A stretch of DNA of 64,000 bases. Origin: Amyelois transitella. Lineage: Eukaryota > Arthropoda > Insecta > Lepidoptera > Pyralidae. The notes beneath the pieces were generated by a model, which ran no database searches, was not told the DNA's origin, and saw only the letters and a program-made list of their open reading frames with translations. The stretch lies in the NCBI RefSeq assembly GCF_032362555.1, contig NC_083519.1, positions 3,675,501 to 3,739,500 of the forward strand. The letters run 5' to 3'. Each line of letters starts with the position of its first letter. Position 1 is the first letter of the stretch. Made by a program: the position numbers and the translations under genes. Below, piece by piece: positions 22,990 through 34,821 of the stretch.

Positions 22990-25965
22990 ATGAATACTAC
23001 GGATTCAGTTGAACAGACATCATCTAAGCGACAGGAAAATGGCGACGCCCCCACTGGTCCAGATCGCCCACTTAAGAAAGCACGATTTGCATGGCAAGTC
23101 AAAGGAAAACACCACTTGAGGAACCATGTTTCGGAGCCTTCATCAAGTTTGACTGGTGATATCCAAGCTGCCGGACCATCTTCAAGTCCTGATGTTACTT
23201 CAGGACATGTTATAGAAAATGCTGAACAAAATATGGACATATTAGGGGATTATTCTCTAAAACAAGACTTTTATACTTTAAATTCTGTGATTGCAGACAC
23301 TGAGACGCCTTTATTAGAAGCGATACCAAGTATTCCCACTGATAACTTGCCATATCCAAGCTATGTTAGTTCTACTAAGAAGTTTTATATATCTGAGGAG
23401 TATGAAAATGACCTTGGTTCAATACCTATGTCCATGCTGTATAAATATAGCTGCAGAGAAAACCAGTGCATTTCACGTTGGCAAGCAAAGCAGGTAAATG
23501 TTGTTCAAATATTTACAAAAATTTGAACAAGAAAGAAATTAAACTGAATTGGAATATTATATAATTAGGACTTCAAGTGGCAAGAAGTCACTTTCTTCAA
23601 GTCAAGTTCTTTGGGACCCATTCTGTCCATTCATTTATTTTATTTTTGACAGCTACTGTTGCAGTAATATTCTATGGAACTTCTCAATGTTTTGAGAAAA
23701 TCAACATCAATGTAATATTTTTTAAATTGAAATGTGAATGATCAAACTTAAAATAGTGAACAACAGGACTTTGAAATTCTAAAGCTTCGACTGTAAGAAA
23801 TTGAATCCATCAAAAACAAAATTAAAGGATGACCAAGATTGAACATGTACTGATCTAATGTTGCCAAACTTTCAACCATATATCAATAGCACAGTAGTAG
23901 TAAATGTGCTATCAATACTGTTATTTTTACTCAACTATCAACAGTGAACTATTGATTCACAGTACTACACTGATCTTCAAATGTATTTGTATGATTCACA
24001 TCAATAAATTATGTGTCTAAATTAAAATTCTTAAATAATTTATAGATAAAAGCAAAAGCTGTTTATTTGTTTGTTTGTGAATATAAATAATAGTTATTTG
24101 AAATAATAGTTTCAGAAAACATAGTATCACAAAAATAATTAGGTTTGCACATGAAAAGTTGTGTTGTACTCGGCAGCAACGCCCCCTGTTGGAATTTTTG
24201 TTCTACCTATGGCAATTTAATGTACAACAGAAGAACATTATGTACAAAAAACAATTTAGTATGTACGTACAGTAAATTTGAGAAGAAATGATACTTTATA
24301 GGGCGCTGCTAGAGAGTATACTCTACAGCAGCGCCACTCAGAATACTTTCTTGTATTTATACTAAAATGCAATTTTTTTAATTAGAGGATGTATGAATGT
24401 TTATTAGTATGTACGTCTTAGAATAATAATGAAAATGTAAGCAACTATCGTTTTATCTAACTTTAAAAGAAAGACCGTAGTTAGGTATGTTGCAGTGAAC
24501 ACTTCTTCTTTCCTGTCAATAAGGCAATTAATAAAGTAAGTACTAAATTAATAACACAGATTTTGTAACAGTAACAATTTCAGGAGAACTATATTGTCTG
24601 CCTTTTATTTTTTCATTATGAATAAAAAACTAGCTTTTGCTAGGTAAGCTTTAAAAACGTAAAATCAATTAATTCGTTAAAAAATAATAAGGCTTTGCAA
24701 GGCATTTCTTTTAAAGTTAGATAAAACAATTGTTGCTTACATTTTCATTATTATTCTAAGACGTACATACTAATAAACGTTCCTACATCGTCTAATTAAA
24801 AAATCAGCTTTCTAGTATAAATACAAGTAAATATTCTGAGTGGCGCTGCTGTAGAGTATACTCTTTAGCAGCGCCCTATAAAGTATCATTGTTTCTCAAA
24901 TTTACTTTACGTACATACTAAATTGTTTTTTGTACATAATGTTCTTCTGTTGTACATTAAATTGCCATAGGTAGAACAAAAATTCCAACAGGGGGCGTTG
25001 CTGCCGAGTACAACACGAAAAGTTACCCCTAGGATTTCTTCCAGTCATAAATATCTTAGTCATATCTAACTTTATTATGACTGTTATTTCAACTTGTGGT
25101 TGGTTTTTTTTTTCATGACCATAACTTAATAAATGGTGTTTTTTTAATAAAAAATGTAACAAATTGTTTACCATAATTTACATACATCCCCAAAAAAATA
25201 GACTTTATTTATTTATTCACCAATTTATATATACAGAAAATAAAAAGGAATAATAAATACAAGAAGCAATAGTACATATGTTCTGTTTATTTCTAAAGGA
25301 ATATTTCCAGCCGACCAAGGCTTAAAATTTTTTTGAAATATTATAATCTAATATTACATAACTGTTCATTTCAGATGGCTAATGGTTTTGTAGACAATAC
25401 TATAAACCGCATATTGGAGGCATGGGCTAGTCCTCCTCTGAATGAGCCCAGAGTTCGTGCACTCGAGGCTGCTGATTACTTTAACAATCTGCCTGGGTAT
25501 AACAGTGTTGAAAATGAAGGAATACTCATGGCAATATCTGCACATGGCTTACAAAGTGCATCATCGTCATCAGATTCCAGTAGCGACAGTGATGAGACAG
25601 AAATTAGTGAAAATGGGTATAATAAGAATATGCTTATGTTAAATCGTAACAATTCCCATCCACTGTCTATTCCTTCAGACGATAATTACCAATCACCACC
25701 TCAGTCTCCGCCATCCTCAAAATCTTTCGTGAGAAGGCTATCTGAGGACAAAACTGCTTGGCCTTATCCAAAAGAGGAGAACAGTGAAGATAATGAACTC
25801 GCAGAGTTAACCCTCTACAATTCATCAGAACAATATTGCGATGGAAAGAATCAGAGTTCTCCTATTCGTGAATATAATGATAGTTTTACTCATTTTGATT
25901 TCATGGACACTGCTGTATCATTTGCCATTTTAAACAAAGGTCTAACCACTTTTGGTAATGACTGA
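22990..25965 (+). CDS. Conserved-looking protein of unknown function, two exons, 364 residues
   Basis: Exon 1 is 22990-23493 (starts ATGAATACTACG; ends CAG before GTAAAT). Exon 2 is 25375-25965 (after TTCATTTCAG; starts ATGGCTAATGG in the same frame, phase 0). Features: a basic patch RPLKKARFAWQVKGKHH near residues 28-45, which could be a nuclear signal; a central block SMLYKYSCRENQCISRW that runs across the splice into QAKQMANGFVDNTINRILEA (about residues 148-182); SVENEGILMAISAHGLQSAS; a serine/aspartate tract (residues about 230-245) suited to CK2 phosphorylation; and a proline/serine-rich tail. No transmembrane segment, signal peptide or known catalytic motif. The compact hydrophobic blocks around the splice site look like a conserved domain, but I do not recognise the family. 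Its intron holds a fold-back element. AATAAA at 25994-25999 is the first of several poly(A) signals. Confidence 0.82.
23494..24160. other. Intron of the 364-residue gene, left of the fold-back element
   Basis: AT-rich intron sequence with nothing recognised. The last eight bases, GAAAAGTT at 24153-24160, are the target duplication of the element. Confidence 0.5.
24161..25016. mobile_element. 856 bp fold-back (long inverted repeat) element with 8 bp target duplications
   Basis: The left arm (24161 to about 24475) and right arm (about 24706 to 25016) are inverted copies of about 310 bases; both outer ends read GTGTTGTACTCGGCAGCAAC going inward, followed by GCCCCCTGTTGG. The element is flanked by GAAAAGTT on both sides (24153-24160 and 25017-25024), an 8 bp duplication. 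Each arm also contains its own palindrome, GGCGCTGCT..AGAGTATACTCT..AGCAGCGCC. The 230-base centre has no coding potential. It is non-autonomous; 8 bp duplications occur with hAT and P-type transposases, but the end sequence fits neither that I know. The whole unit could form a very long hairpin. Confidence 0.85.
25025..25374. other. Intron of the 364-residue gene, right of the fold-back element
   Basis: AT-rich intron ending in a pyrimidine-rich acceptor (ACTGTTCATTTCAG) directly before exon 2. No element recognised. Confidence 0.5.
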
Positions 25966-28373
25966 GTAAGTCTAAGGGTAAAACTGTGCCCCAAATAAAA
26001 TGTGATTAGATATTGTATCATAACATGGGGCATGTTCCTTATTTGTTGACTGAAAATGCAATGTTTATGTAAATCACCAATTCAATTTTAATCCTTTGAT
26101 GGTCAATAGCAGTTTTTATGAATATTATTTACAATGCAGTTAACCATTAGGATGGTACCAGTTTATACCAGTTACAAAAGGCACTCAAAGGGTTAATTTT
26201 GTGTTCGGTTTAATATTTTACACACTCAAATTTTAATTTTTTTTAATTAAATATTTGTATAATCGAGCAATGTACTTCTATATAATAAGACATTATTAAG
26301 CACAAAATATTATCTACCTAGATAACAAATATGTTACATATTCAGTAGGTCTATATTTTAAGATTATTCAGTATTCATTTTATTTTAGTGACATATTATA
26401 ACAACCACTTAAATGTAAATATGATTGGAAACTGAATAATTGTGTGATTTGTGATATTTGTATTGTAAAAAAATCATAAAAAATGGTAGAGTACAAAAGT
26501 TTCAGTTATGAAACATATCAAGTGACTGAGTTTTGGGCACAGGGAATTTCATTAGGCCAATCATTTAGTGTTAAGGGATATTTACTAAAGTACATAGTTT
26601 ACACTAAAATTGCTGAATTTTTTGTTGGTTATTTTATAATAGTATTCGTATCAATTCATTCCATTGACCTAATTTAATAAAATTGTTAATCAGTATACTG
26701 ATTATTTAGTTCATATGCTGCTGGTCAGTTTATTAATAATGATGTAAAGCAAAATAGTTCCACAATTATTAGTGTTTGTATTTATTAAAATTTCATCTTA
26801 ACGTTGTTTTGTGATGATAATATATGTATCTTCACAGTTCCAGTATGTCCAAGGGGTCAAAAAAACAATAAAAACCATTAGTCATATTGCTATATGACAT
26901 ACTAGAGGCCGCCCGCGACTTCGTCCGCATGGAAACCCTATCAATCCCGCGGGAACTCTGGGATAAAAAGTAGCCTATGTGTTATTCTGGATCTTCAGCT
27001 ACCTACATACCAAATTTCATGGTAATCGGTTCAGTAGTTTTTGCGTGAAAGAGTAACAAACATCCATACATCCATACAAACTTTCGCCTTTATAATAGTA
27101 GTAGGATTAACCATTTCGACATTAATGAATAATTTTAATTTAGTCCATGTGTCATAATGTCCAAAATTTTCAATATAATTATAGCAATCAGTAACTAAGT
27201 TATACTAGGTTTTACCACCTAGTTACTTCAGAGAGCGGTCACCCTAATATCACAAATGAACTTTTATGTGCAAGTGATTATTAGGTTCAATATTCCGGCT
27301 TGGCGTCGCGTCGGGTCGGAACTCCGGATGAATCCAACGTAATTGCAATAAGTCTTAATATTTCCAATATTTTTTCTGGTCACCCGTCCACTTGGCATTA
27401 AGTTAAGAAAAATTGCTACTTTAGAAATCAGCATAGATATTTTTTATTTACTGCAATAAGTAATTTTTTTAAGTCTATGACTGCAATATATGTACATTTG
27501 CAATAGGGGAACGCAAGGATTTCTTTGTCTGATAACATTGTAAATAACGAAAAATATATGTTTTAATTATAGTATAGTAGGTATAGTAAAAATGTATGCC
27601 ATACTGACATAAAGTCAATAAAAAAGATACTCATGAAAAAAATTGTATTATCTTTTGTCACATTCCTGCCAGCAATATAATTACAAAATCCTTTATTCTG
27701 GCTTCTGAAACAGACGTGGGGTGGTTGAGTAGGATAGTAGGACCGTCGGGCTGTAAAAAAATGTACTGTTTATTCTCTTCCACGCACATTGTAAAGTCTA
27801 TCGAGAGTTAACAGTGGCAACCATCTTAATCTAAATTCCATCATTTAACCCATTTAGCTATTATCAAAAACCAAGCATCCAGCTGAACGTGACCTTCAAT
27901 AGAATTTTAGCTCTGTCTGCTCCGTAAGAGATAAAGACGTGATACATCTTCATATGTATGATAAGCACTATACTAATATGCACAGGTTCGCACTCTATCA
28001 GTCATGTACTGATAACTTTTGTGTATTGTAGGTATCTAATGGTGTGGAAAAACATAATGAAGAGAAACCTGCACTTCCAAGGAGATGGGGGATTTATATA
28101 GATACATACATATGCCCAACTGAAAGCCAAAAATGTAATTTTTAGAATTTCTGTCAGTATGTTTGAATTGAACTCGCATCACGTGAAAGCTATTGCTCCG
28201 ATGTGAATGCCATTTTATCAGATGCTTGATCCAACTTTAAACTGTATTATTATACACCATTTTCTGTTCCTATTCATTTATTTGCTTGTAAACTGGGACT
28301 CTGTTAATGGACAGCATGGAAAATCCGGACTATTCAACTGAACGTCTCTTTTAATCAAGGTTAAGAGGGAGAG
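25966..28373. other. 3' UTR and intergenic region after the 364-residue gene
   Basis: Poly(A) signals (AATAAA) occur at 25994 and again near 26683, 26865 and 27618, so the 3' UTR could be short or about 1.6 kb. A LINE tail lies at 26903-27108 and a decayed family A copy at about 27770-27960. No coding sequence seen; the open frame at 26483-26677 is not protein-like. Confidence 0.45.
26903..27108 (+). mobile_element. 3' tail of an RTE-type LINE
   Basis: The sequence GGCCGCCCGCGACTTCGTCC, then CAAATTTCATGGTAATCGGT and TCAGTAGTTTTTGCGTGAAA, then AACATCCATACATCC and ACTTTCGCCTTTATAATAGT, is the stereotyped 3' end of arthropod RTE-like LINEs, 5'-truncated as such copies usually are. It carries no coding sequence. 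Confidence 0.65.
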
Positions 28374-28640
28374 AGGTGCCGTGTGGTTCCCGGCACCATT
28401 ACAAAAAAGAATAGGACCACTCTATCTCTTTCCCACGGATGTCGTAAAAGGCGACTATGGGATAGGCTTATAAACTTGGGATTCCTATTTTAGGCGATGG
28501 GCTAGCAACCTGTCGCTATTTGAATCTCAATTCTATCACAAAGCCAAACAGCTGGGCGTGGCCTATCAGTCTTTTCAAGACTGTTGGCTCTGTCTTCCCG
28601 CTAGGGATATAGACGTGATCATATGCATGCGTATGCATGC
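28374..28640 (+). repeat. Family A interspersed repeat, full-length reference copy
   Basis: About 265 bases. It starts TGCCGTGTGGTTCCCGGCAC, then AGAATAGGACCACTC, GATGTCGTAAAAGGCGACTA, GGGCTAGCAACCTGTC, TCAAGACTGTTGGCTCTGTC and GGGATATAGACGTGATCATA, ending in a (ATGC/ATGT) run. Related copies occur at about 15 places in this window. A 5' end of constant sequence, variable 5' truncation and a simple-repeat tail suggest retroposition, but I see no tRNA-like promoter. Confidence 0.8.
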
Positions 28641-29678
28641 ATCAAGAGGGATTATCTAGAATTAAAATAAAAACATCTCAATAACAATTTTATTATTGCT
28701 TGTTATTTATTCACATAATACAAAATAAACTATGCACAAGTATAAGACCACTGATGTCGTTCTATTAGACTTCATAAAATATTCTTAAATACAACTTGCA
28801 TCATTCACAACAGTTTTGTTGTAGATACCATGTAACACATAAGTAACATTTACAGATGAAAATAATATACAATAGCAGTCTCCCGAGAACTGTGATGTTC
28901 TACGGCTTATTTCAATCATGGCCGAGTATCCTAATGATAAAATCTAATTTATAAGTAGCTGTACAGGTCGCACGTAATCGCGGATTGACATTTCATATTA
29001 TTTACAGATCAATGACTATCTGCGCCTTTTCTATAAGCACTAACTGGGGCTTAAGTATTAGTTGGCATATCTATACTTTCTAAAATGTAGACACTTTTTT
29101 GCAATATAAACGTAATCTCAAGTGGAAATACTTCAATAATAAATTTAAATAATACTCAACGGTTCAAATCAACCTTGGTTCAAACCATCTGGCACAAGCT
29201 GTGAAAATATCTGTTCATGCTGGGCTTTATACCCAGGACCCCAAGAGTGGTGTATTAACCCCTGGGACATGGTGCCATCTATAATCGTTCAAGACTCACG
29301 CTTATATTTAAAAAAAATACATTTGCTCAAAACTGAATGAATGAACAGAATAGCATTAAAGATAGTGTATGCCAATAGATATTATAAACCTCCTAGTTAG
29401 CGCTGTGTACTTACAGTTGCATTTTATTTAATTATTTTCAATATAGTAATAAACTACAATATTTGCATTCCTTAAATCTGGATTCATTATTTTATTATTT
29501 AGTCATAAGAATATTGCTGCTTATTTGCATTTATTTGTTGTGTGAGTGCAAAAATAAATATTGTAATTCCATAATAATTAATTGCATTCCAAGTATTATA
29601 ATATATTTCTACAATCAATGTCATGGTAGGTATTCAAACTGTTATTACATTTTAATGCGACGCAATAATCAAACGTTA
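28641..29678. other. Intergenic, possible distal 3' region of pygopus
   Basis: AT-rich; no gene seen. Minus-strand AATAAA motifs (TTTATT on plus) occur repeatedly, so a very long pygopus 3' UTR cannot be excluded. The open frame at 29463-29681 is AT-rich and hydrophobic by composition only. Confidence 0.35.
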
Positions 29679-30976
29679 TAGGGGGAAGTCCCGTAACGCC
29701 GGACGGCACCTAGCGCCGGACACTCGTACTATCAAGCGAGTACAAATCAGTTAGTTTCAAAATACATGTGAAAGGGGTGCTGGGGCATACAGGTACAAGA
29801 TCACGCGCCGCGCCTCGCCAGTGACGCACACGGCCGCGGCAGGAGTAACCATTTGCTGTTTTAGGCTCGAAATCACGGCGTCACCTAAATATCAACGTAA
29901 GTAATTCTAGTATATTTATGCATTTACATTTGAGTGGTATTCAAAGATAAAATCAGTACTCGATTGTTATCCGTAAAATGGTAGAAAATTATTACATGTT
30001 TTAAACAATTTTAGTTACCATCTAATGAACGAAAATGTGTGTCCCTTAGCACCGGACACTAAGTCGTCCCTTAGTGCCGGACAGTAAACATATTGATATT
30101 TCTTGTAAGAAATTACGTATTTTATTCTAATTGTTTAATTTTGTTTTAGATTATAGAAGAAAGAAGATAGTTAAAATGGAAGAGAAGAAAAAGAAAGGAT
30201 CCTGGGATCCACAGAGCTTACAAACTGCTATTGATAAGGTTATGTCAAAAGAACTGAGTGTAAGACAAGCTGCAATGCGATACAATATTCCTAAAAGCAC
30301 TATACATTAAATAAAGGCCCTAAATCGAGAAGAAGTAACAATGAAACCAAAGTTAGGTAGATTCACTAACACCTTCTCAGCAGAGTATGAAGAAGTCTTG
30401 GTGGACCACATTAAAGATTTATCGAATAGATGCATGCCAGAAAAGAAGTTTCTTAAATTAGCATACGACTTAGCTGAAGTCATGAAGATTCCTCATCGAT
30501 TTAATAAAGAAAAAGGCAGTGCTGATAAATAAAAAATAAAAGTCGCAATAAAAAATTACGACTTCATGAAAAGGCATTCTGACATTTCGTTGAGAACACC
30601 GGAATCGACAAGCATGATGCGCCCCGTAGGATTTAACAAACCACGAGTGGATCCCTTCTACGACAACCTTGAAAAGCTGATGAAACAGTACAACATTCAC
30701 ACCCTCAAGAATTTATAACTGTGATGAAACTGGTGTCAGTTGCGTGCACAAATATTCGTCCGGTACTAGGTGCCACTTTTTAAAATTATGTTTTTTGTTA
30801 CCAAAGTTTGTTTGATAGTATTAATTATTTTTAGCAGAGGTTGCATTTTTGTTAAATTAATTTGATTTCTAACTTTGTTATCTAATATAAGTCATAATTT
30901 TATAAACATTCCTTAAATATTTTATGTTTTATTTTGAAATAACCTTAGGTGTCCGCTACTGGGGGACTTCCCCCTA
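29679..30976 (+). mobile_element. Decayed pogo-like (Tc1/mariner superfamily) transposon
   Basis: 1298 bases bounded by inverted ends TAGGGGGAAGTCCC, each flanked by TA (29677-29678 and 30977-30978), the target duplication of Tc1/mariner elements. The motif GCCGGACA and variants recur inside (about 29698-29720, 30051-30085, 30759-30775), candidate transposase-binding sites. A transposase remnant starts at ATG 30176 with a psq-type helix-turn-helix (KELSVRQAAMRYNIPKSTIH). Between the DNA-binding remnant and the right end most of the catalytic DDE domain is missing, so the copy is non-autonomous. Confidence 0.85.
30176..30720 (+). pseudogene. Pogo-like transposase remnant
   Basis: ATG 30176 opens GSWDPQSLQTAIDKVMSKEL and continues with a pipsqueak-type helix-turn-helix, then a stop (TAA at 30308-30310) where related proteins usually have tyrosine. 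The same frame resumes IKALNREEVTMKPKLGRFTN and LAYDLAEVMKIPHRFNKEKG, stops again near 30530, and later shows TPESTSMMRPVGFNKPRVDP and FYDNLEKLMKQYNI, the linker before the catalytic domain in pogo-like transposases. The DDE catalytic domain is absent. It cannot be functional. Confidence 0.8.
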
Positions 30977-30978
30977 TA

Positions 30979-33000
30979 TAACAATACAGATAAATATTAT
31001 GTTAATACATAAATTATAAAGAAAGCACACATGTAAGTTTTGTAAGGGATAATAAATCTTATGAATCCATTATAGCTTATTGCTACGAATAGAGTAGTAC
31101 GAACTTAGAGTTTGAAGGATATGTGGAGCCACTGTGGCTGTTCAACTTTTTTTTATGGACAAGGATGAATGAATTTCTAGTAAAATGTCTTCTTAATGCT
31201 GACGTCAGTATATCATCAGCCGAGAAGTTACAAGTGTTGGTAATCTGTATGTGCGCAGTTTGAAATAAGAAAGGAATAAAATTGAATGTAAGTAAAAAAT
31301 AATTGCGTAGATGGCTATGCTGTTGACTGTAAAAGAAGCCATTCATTTTACTATCAAAGACTGAACTGACAGTTACCAAATATGCCAATTCCACAGAAGA
31401 GAAATAAAAGTTGGTACTAGTACTTCATGATTTTCAATGTTGGATACGGTTTTATCATATTTAATAGTAATGAATGGTTTGAGGTGTACAAATTTGGCAT
31501 ACATATGTTATGTATTTGATACTGACTCGTGGAAACCACTGAGTCCCAAAATTATAACAAAGTATGCCCTTACAAAATACTATATTGTGCATATCACAAT
31601 ATAACTTAAAGATATTAAAAATTATACACAACAATATTATAAACCTTGGTAGACTTGTCATATGTTTAAAATTATGAAGTTATGATTGTTATACTTTGGC
31701 AATAATAATTTTTATTTTATTTAAAAACACTATTACTCAATGTTATATGTCGTTGAAAATGCCAAAGTATTGACACAAAGTATAAATAAAAAGCTAGTTG
31801 AACGCTACACACAAATTAAGTCACAACCGCGCAAAACTGGAGCCAAAATGTCGACTACATATAATCTCATTTAACTTAAATCTACGGCATTTATTTACAT
31901 ACCTTATATAATACATAATACATATCTAATATGAAAAAATCTCCAAAAGTTAAAAAATTGACAAACACATTAACACTCTTATACTTAACAAAGCGTATGG
32001 ATTCATCGTATTTACAAGTACGTAAAATAACGCGCGTATTAATTACATGCAAATTAGGGCATCTAAATAATAAGTGCTTATTATTGATACTACAGAAATA
32101 GTGGCCGCTTGTTTTTGTGTAAAAGATATAGCGATGCGGTAACTCAAGTGATTATTTTTATTTTATACTCAATTTAGCAGAATGTTAAATCAAAACATAC
32201 CATAGCCAAATTTTCATATCAAACTCATAGCAATTTTCATCTGACGCTTCAAAATTGCCTGTATTTGTGCAAGTTCCGTATATCCCTGATCCCACAGTTG
32301 CGAATGACTTAACTGTAGAATCCTGTCAGAATACAACTTTTAATTTAAGTCAATGTGTGTATTTAACTTGAGCGTGGTAAATTTAAACTAAGCTTGACTG
32401 TACAAATATAGTTCACCATATATAAGGCGGAAAGTGATTTAAACTTACCAACTACAAATTATTTACAATATGCACATAGACTAAAGCGACACACATCAGG
32501 CATCGAAAACTCCTTGGGCAGCCCTAGTATTGCTTATACCTTGAGTTTGGGACTCGTTCTCGCAAAATATCACTACTAGAGGATCACATACAATTGCTTC
32601 AACAGATATGCCTAATGCAGAAGCAATGTGACGAACTTCTACTTATTTCCATCAGAATATTATTTTACCCATAAATAAATAAAATGACAGTTTAAACAGA
32701 CTAGACATAACAGGGCCGTCTGCCATTTTATGTTTGTAAATTTATTGATGCCGTTGCCATATTCAAAAAGCAATCAATATTTTTGGAAACTTGAGTCTGT
32801 TTCACTTTCAAAGACAATTTTCCTAATTTTTAACTATGCAACATGAGATCTTTCTTACACTACTGACCAAAAAACTTTTTCCCAAGTTCGAATTGCGATT
32901 TTAGTGTCTATAACAGTACGAATTTTTCTAAATACTTGTGATGTGTTTGTAGGGTAGACTCAGCGAGGTGGCAGGAGGGGGAAAGAGTTGCGGCGCAGCG
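30979..33000 (-). other. Probable 3' UTR and downstream region of pygopus
   Basis: Two kilobases of AT-rich sequence directly after the pygopus stop codon. Several minus-strand AATAAA motifs (TTTATT on plus, for example near 31710 and 32740) could end transcripts of different lengths. No ORF with protein-like features. Confidence 0.4.
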
Positions 33001-34821
33001 CTATGGTTTAAACTTCACAAGGGGAATAGTTTTAGATTGCAGGCACTTGTCACACACCCACTCTGCGTACACTTCCGCCGTCAGCAACTGGAAAGCTGGC
33101 TCTGTTAAGCCGGTACATCCTCTGGAAAATATCACAGACATCTTTACTGCTGGTCAAAAATATCTAAGATTTAATGTTACAAATTGAAGGAGGCTCCATT
33201 TTACACACTGGCTTTTTATATAGTTTGTTCTCTCTCCTTCTGGACTGCTTGAATTCTACCTAATGTAGTTTATCTGTTCTCATGTCTATTGTATCAAAAT
33301 GTATCTTTATATCTTTGATACTAATATTAGGTTGCAATTTTCAGCACCTGCTTACTACATTAAAATTATCAACTAATTTTTTTTTTCTAATGAAATATAA
33401 CTGAATAAATGATGATTATTTTTTTTATTAAATTTTCAGATTAAGTGATTAGCCTAACTAGTTTAACAAACAATGTGATAAATTTACCTGTGAAACCAAA
33501 AGTTGCATCCTGACTCACATAATATAGCTTGGTCATTATCATGTACTTCTTTGTGACAGACTCCACAGGGGTATATCGGCGGCGCATTCGGGTTTTGGGG
33601 GTTGAACACCATAGGCTGGTCCGGCGGGTACACTTTCCCCGCACTTACTGGCATCGGTTTAGGGCCAAACATTCCCATCCCCTGTCCCATAGGACCCACA
33701 CCTTGACCACCTGGCCCTCCCATAGCCATCCCACTCATTCCTGCCAAGGGCCCACAGTTACCCATATTACCTGGGCCTGGACCCATACCCATTGACCCAC
33801 TTCCACCCATTCCCATAGGTCCTCCATGACCCATATGGCCTCCAGTGTATGGCGGGCCAGGTCCCATGGAATTCATAGGACCGTTGCCGCCCATTGGACC
33901 ACTCCCCATAGCCGACCCCATGGGACTTCCATGTCTCATAGGGCCACAATGACCAGGCCCCATTCCTCCACTCTGCATAGGATTTGATGCCATGATAGAA
34001 CTTGTAGGACCCATAGATCCATTTGAACAACTCGGCCCCATTGGTCCATTCATTCGAGGAACATTCATACCTGGGCCACCACCTCCCATTGGTCCATTAA
34101 TAGGTCCGTTCATTGATCCCCCACCAAGAGGACTGTGCATAGGTGGCCCCATCGGACTGTTGCTCATGTGACTGCCAGCCATTGAACCCATATTCATGGG
34201 ACTTCCCATGGGTCCCGAAGACATTGGTGATCCCATCGGCATTGAATTCATGGGACTCATTGGACTACCCATTGATCTAGATGCTGGCCCCATTCCAGGC
34301 CCCATGTTGTGATTACTCATGCCCATGTTAGGGCCCCCCATTGGTGACATTCCACCCATATGCCCCATTGGGCTCATATTGCCCATGGGACTGATTCCTC
34401 CTCTTGGTGGCATCTGCTGGCTCATGGGACTCATAGAATGTGGCAATGGGCTCATGTGCCGCATTGGGGGACCTCCCATGCCATGCATTGGACCCACCAT
34501 TCCCATTGGACCATTTTGACTCATATTGTGGCTCATCATAGGACCATTGTGGGAGACTGTTGATGGAGAGTCATCAAAAGGATTTGAAGCCACTATTGTA
34601 TCCCCATAGCCAGTAAGCGGAGGTGGCAAAAGGTCTTGGGCTGTTGGAGGTGGCTGTGGTGTTAAAGCATTATTAGCATTTGAAGTTTTTCTTCGCTTCT
34701 TAGGATTACTAGGCGCTGGCGTAGGCGGTGTCGGCGTATCCATGGGTGGTTTAAAGTCTGGAGGCCCTAATCCAGGACCTGGCAGCCTGTAGGAAGGCAT
34801 CCCTGCTAAGTTGTGACTCAT
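33001..34821 (-). CDS. pygo: Pygopus, Wnt/Wingless nuclear co-activator
   Basis: Pygopus works in the nucleus: its PHD finger binds H3K4-methylated histone tails and the Legless/BCL9 adaptor, linking beta-catenin/Armadillo to transcription. Exon 1 is 33488-34821 and exon 2 is 33001-33121, joined in phase 2 (AG|A, arginine), giving 484 residues. The start MSHNLAGMPSYRLPGPG was chosen as the first ATG; it directly follows an acceptor-like AATATTAGCAG, so a 5' UTR intron is possible. N-terminal homology domain: nuclear signal KKRRK (41-45) and the NPFDD motif (80-84). C-terminal PHD finger from about residue 417 (YPCGVCHKEVHDNDQAILCE, CNFWFHR) through exon 2 (GCTGLTEPAFQLLTAEVYAE, WVCDKC). The middle, about residues 95-390, is a low-complexity Met/Gly/Pro tract (repeats like MGPM and MSPM). 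It is head-to-head with mRpL2. Confidence 0.96.

Noticed and set aside
24902-25174. A 90-residue minus-strand ORF
   Set aside because: It runs through the right arm of the fold-back element and its flank; no protein-like composition.
34319-34563. Two plus-strand ORFs opposite pygopus
   Set aside because: They are antisense shadows of the low-complexity Met/Gly/Pro tract.
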